Part shown: piece by piece, positions 63,851-64,000 of the stretch | How the letters are laid out: every line of letters starts with the position of its first letter | Numbering within the stretch: the first letter of the stretch is position 1 | Source of the DNA: Paulinella micropora | Taxonomy: Eukaryota; Cercozoa; Imbricatea; Euglyphida; Paulinellidae | Length of the DNA stretch: 64,000 nt | Reading direction: 5' to 3' | Assembly (NCBI GenBank): GCA_019918135.1 | Contig: WBZZ01006929.1 | Coordinates: 53,501-117,500, forward strand | The notes under the pieces: generated by a model | Seen by the model: the letters and a program-made list of their open reading frames with translations, nothing else | Databases searched by the model: none | Told to the model about the DNA's origin: nothing | Program-made: the position numbers and the translations under genes

Positions 63851-64000
63851 CAGAAAGGTACAGGCACACACACAGAAGGAAAAAGAACGAATAGGTAAAC
63901 AGATATGCAGGGATCATGGACAGAATCGAAGGAATCATTTCAAAAAAGGCCAAAAAAAGCAGAGTGCACGTCACAGTGATGGCAGAGTGGACGCAGAGGC

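Overview
The window reads as eukaryotic chromosomal DNA in two compositionally different halves. Eukaryotic signs are pyrimidine-rich tracts ending in CAG just upstream of several start codons (candidate 3' splice sites), AATAAA signals after stop codons, Ty3/gypsy LTR retrotransposons, AAT/GA/TATCT microsatellites and a tRNA-like SINE module. I cannot name the host; a protist or an invertebrate would both fit.

Positions 1 to about 37,480 form a GC-rich, gene-dense island on both strands that looks like an integrated (endogenised) large DNA virus or virus-like element. Its best-supported genes form a herpesvirus/NCLDV-like replication set: an archaeo-eukaryotic primase of the NCLDV-herpes type joined to or followed by a UL9-type origin-binding SF2 helicase (11,859-16,666), a second truncated UL9-type helicase (10,913-11,600, minus) and a RecD/UL5-like SF1 helicase (26,898-29,675, minus). 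Around them lie two divergent protein kinases, a RING-type zinc protein, a kelch propeller, three leucine-rich-repeat-like paralogs (two in a tandem duplication), a candidate N-myristoylated protein, four signal-peptide or membrane glycoprotein-like genes and several unrecognised ORFs. No capsid, terminase or DNA polymerase gene is visible, so the virion and family are unknown.

Most island genes carry frameshifts or in-frame stops, often away from homopolymers and different in each paralog. This suggests decay after integration, although errors in an assembly rich in 10-26 nt G/C homopolymers could explain some. The island also has about 15 copies of a GC-rich palindrome (CAGCCCGCGCAAGCGGGCTG type), some inside ORFs, perfect hairpins just after some stop codons, leader sequences shared by three genes, and many small duplicated gene fragments. 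A 1.3 kb inverted repeat with 30-31 bp tandem units lies near its right end (34.6-35.8 kb). The island is interrupted at about 37.48 kb by a 5'-truncated gypsy element that cuts into a glycoprotein-like gene.

From 39.7 to 64 kb the DNA is AT-richer and repeat-dominated: microsatellites and a SINE-like repeat (40.1-41.2 kb), a foldback MITE-like element, one stranded GC-rich ORF (43.0-43.5 kb), a ~180 bp tandem repeat, a 12.3 kb gypsy element with LTRs (44,219-56,549), and a related truncated copy in inverse orientation (58,150-62,690). The last kilobase ends in long G, GA and TA microsatellites.
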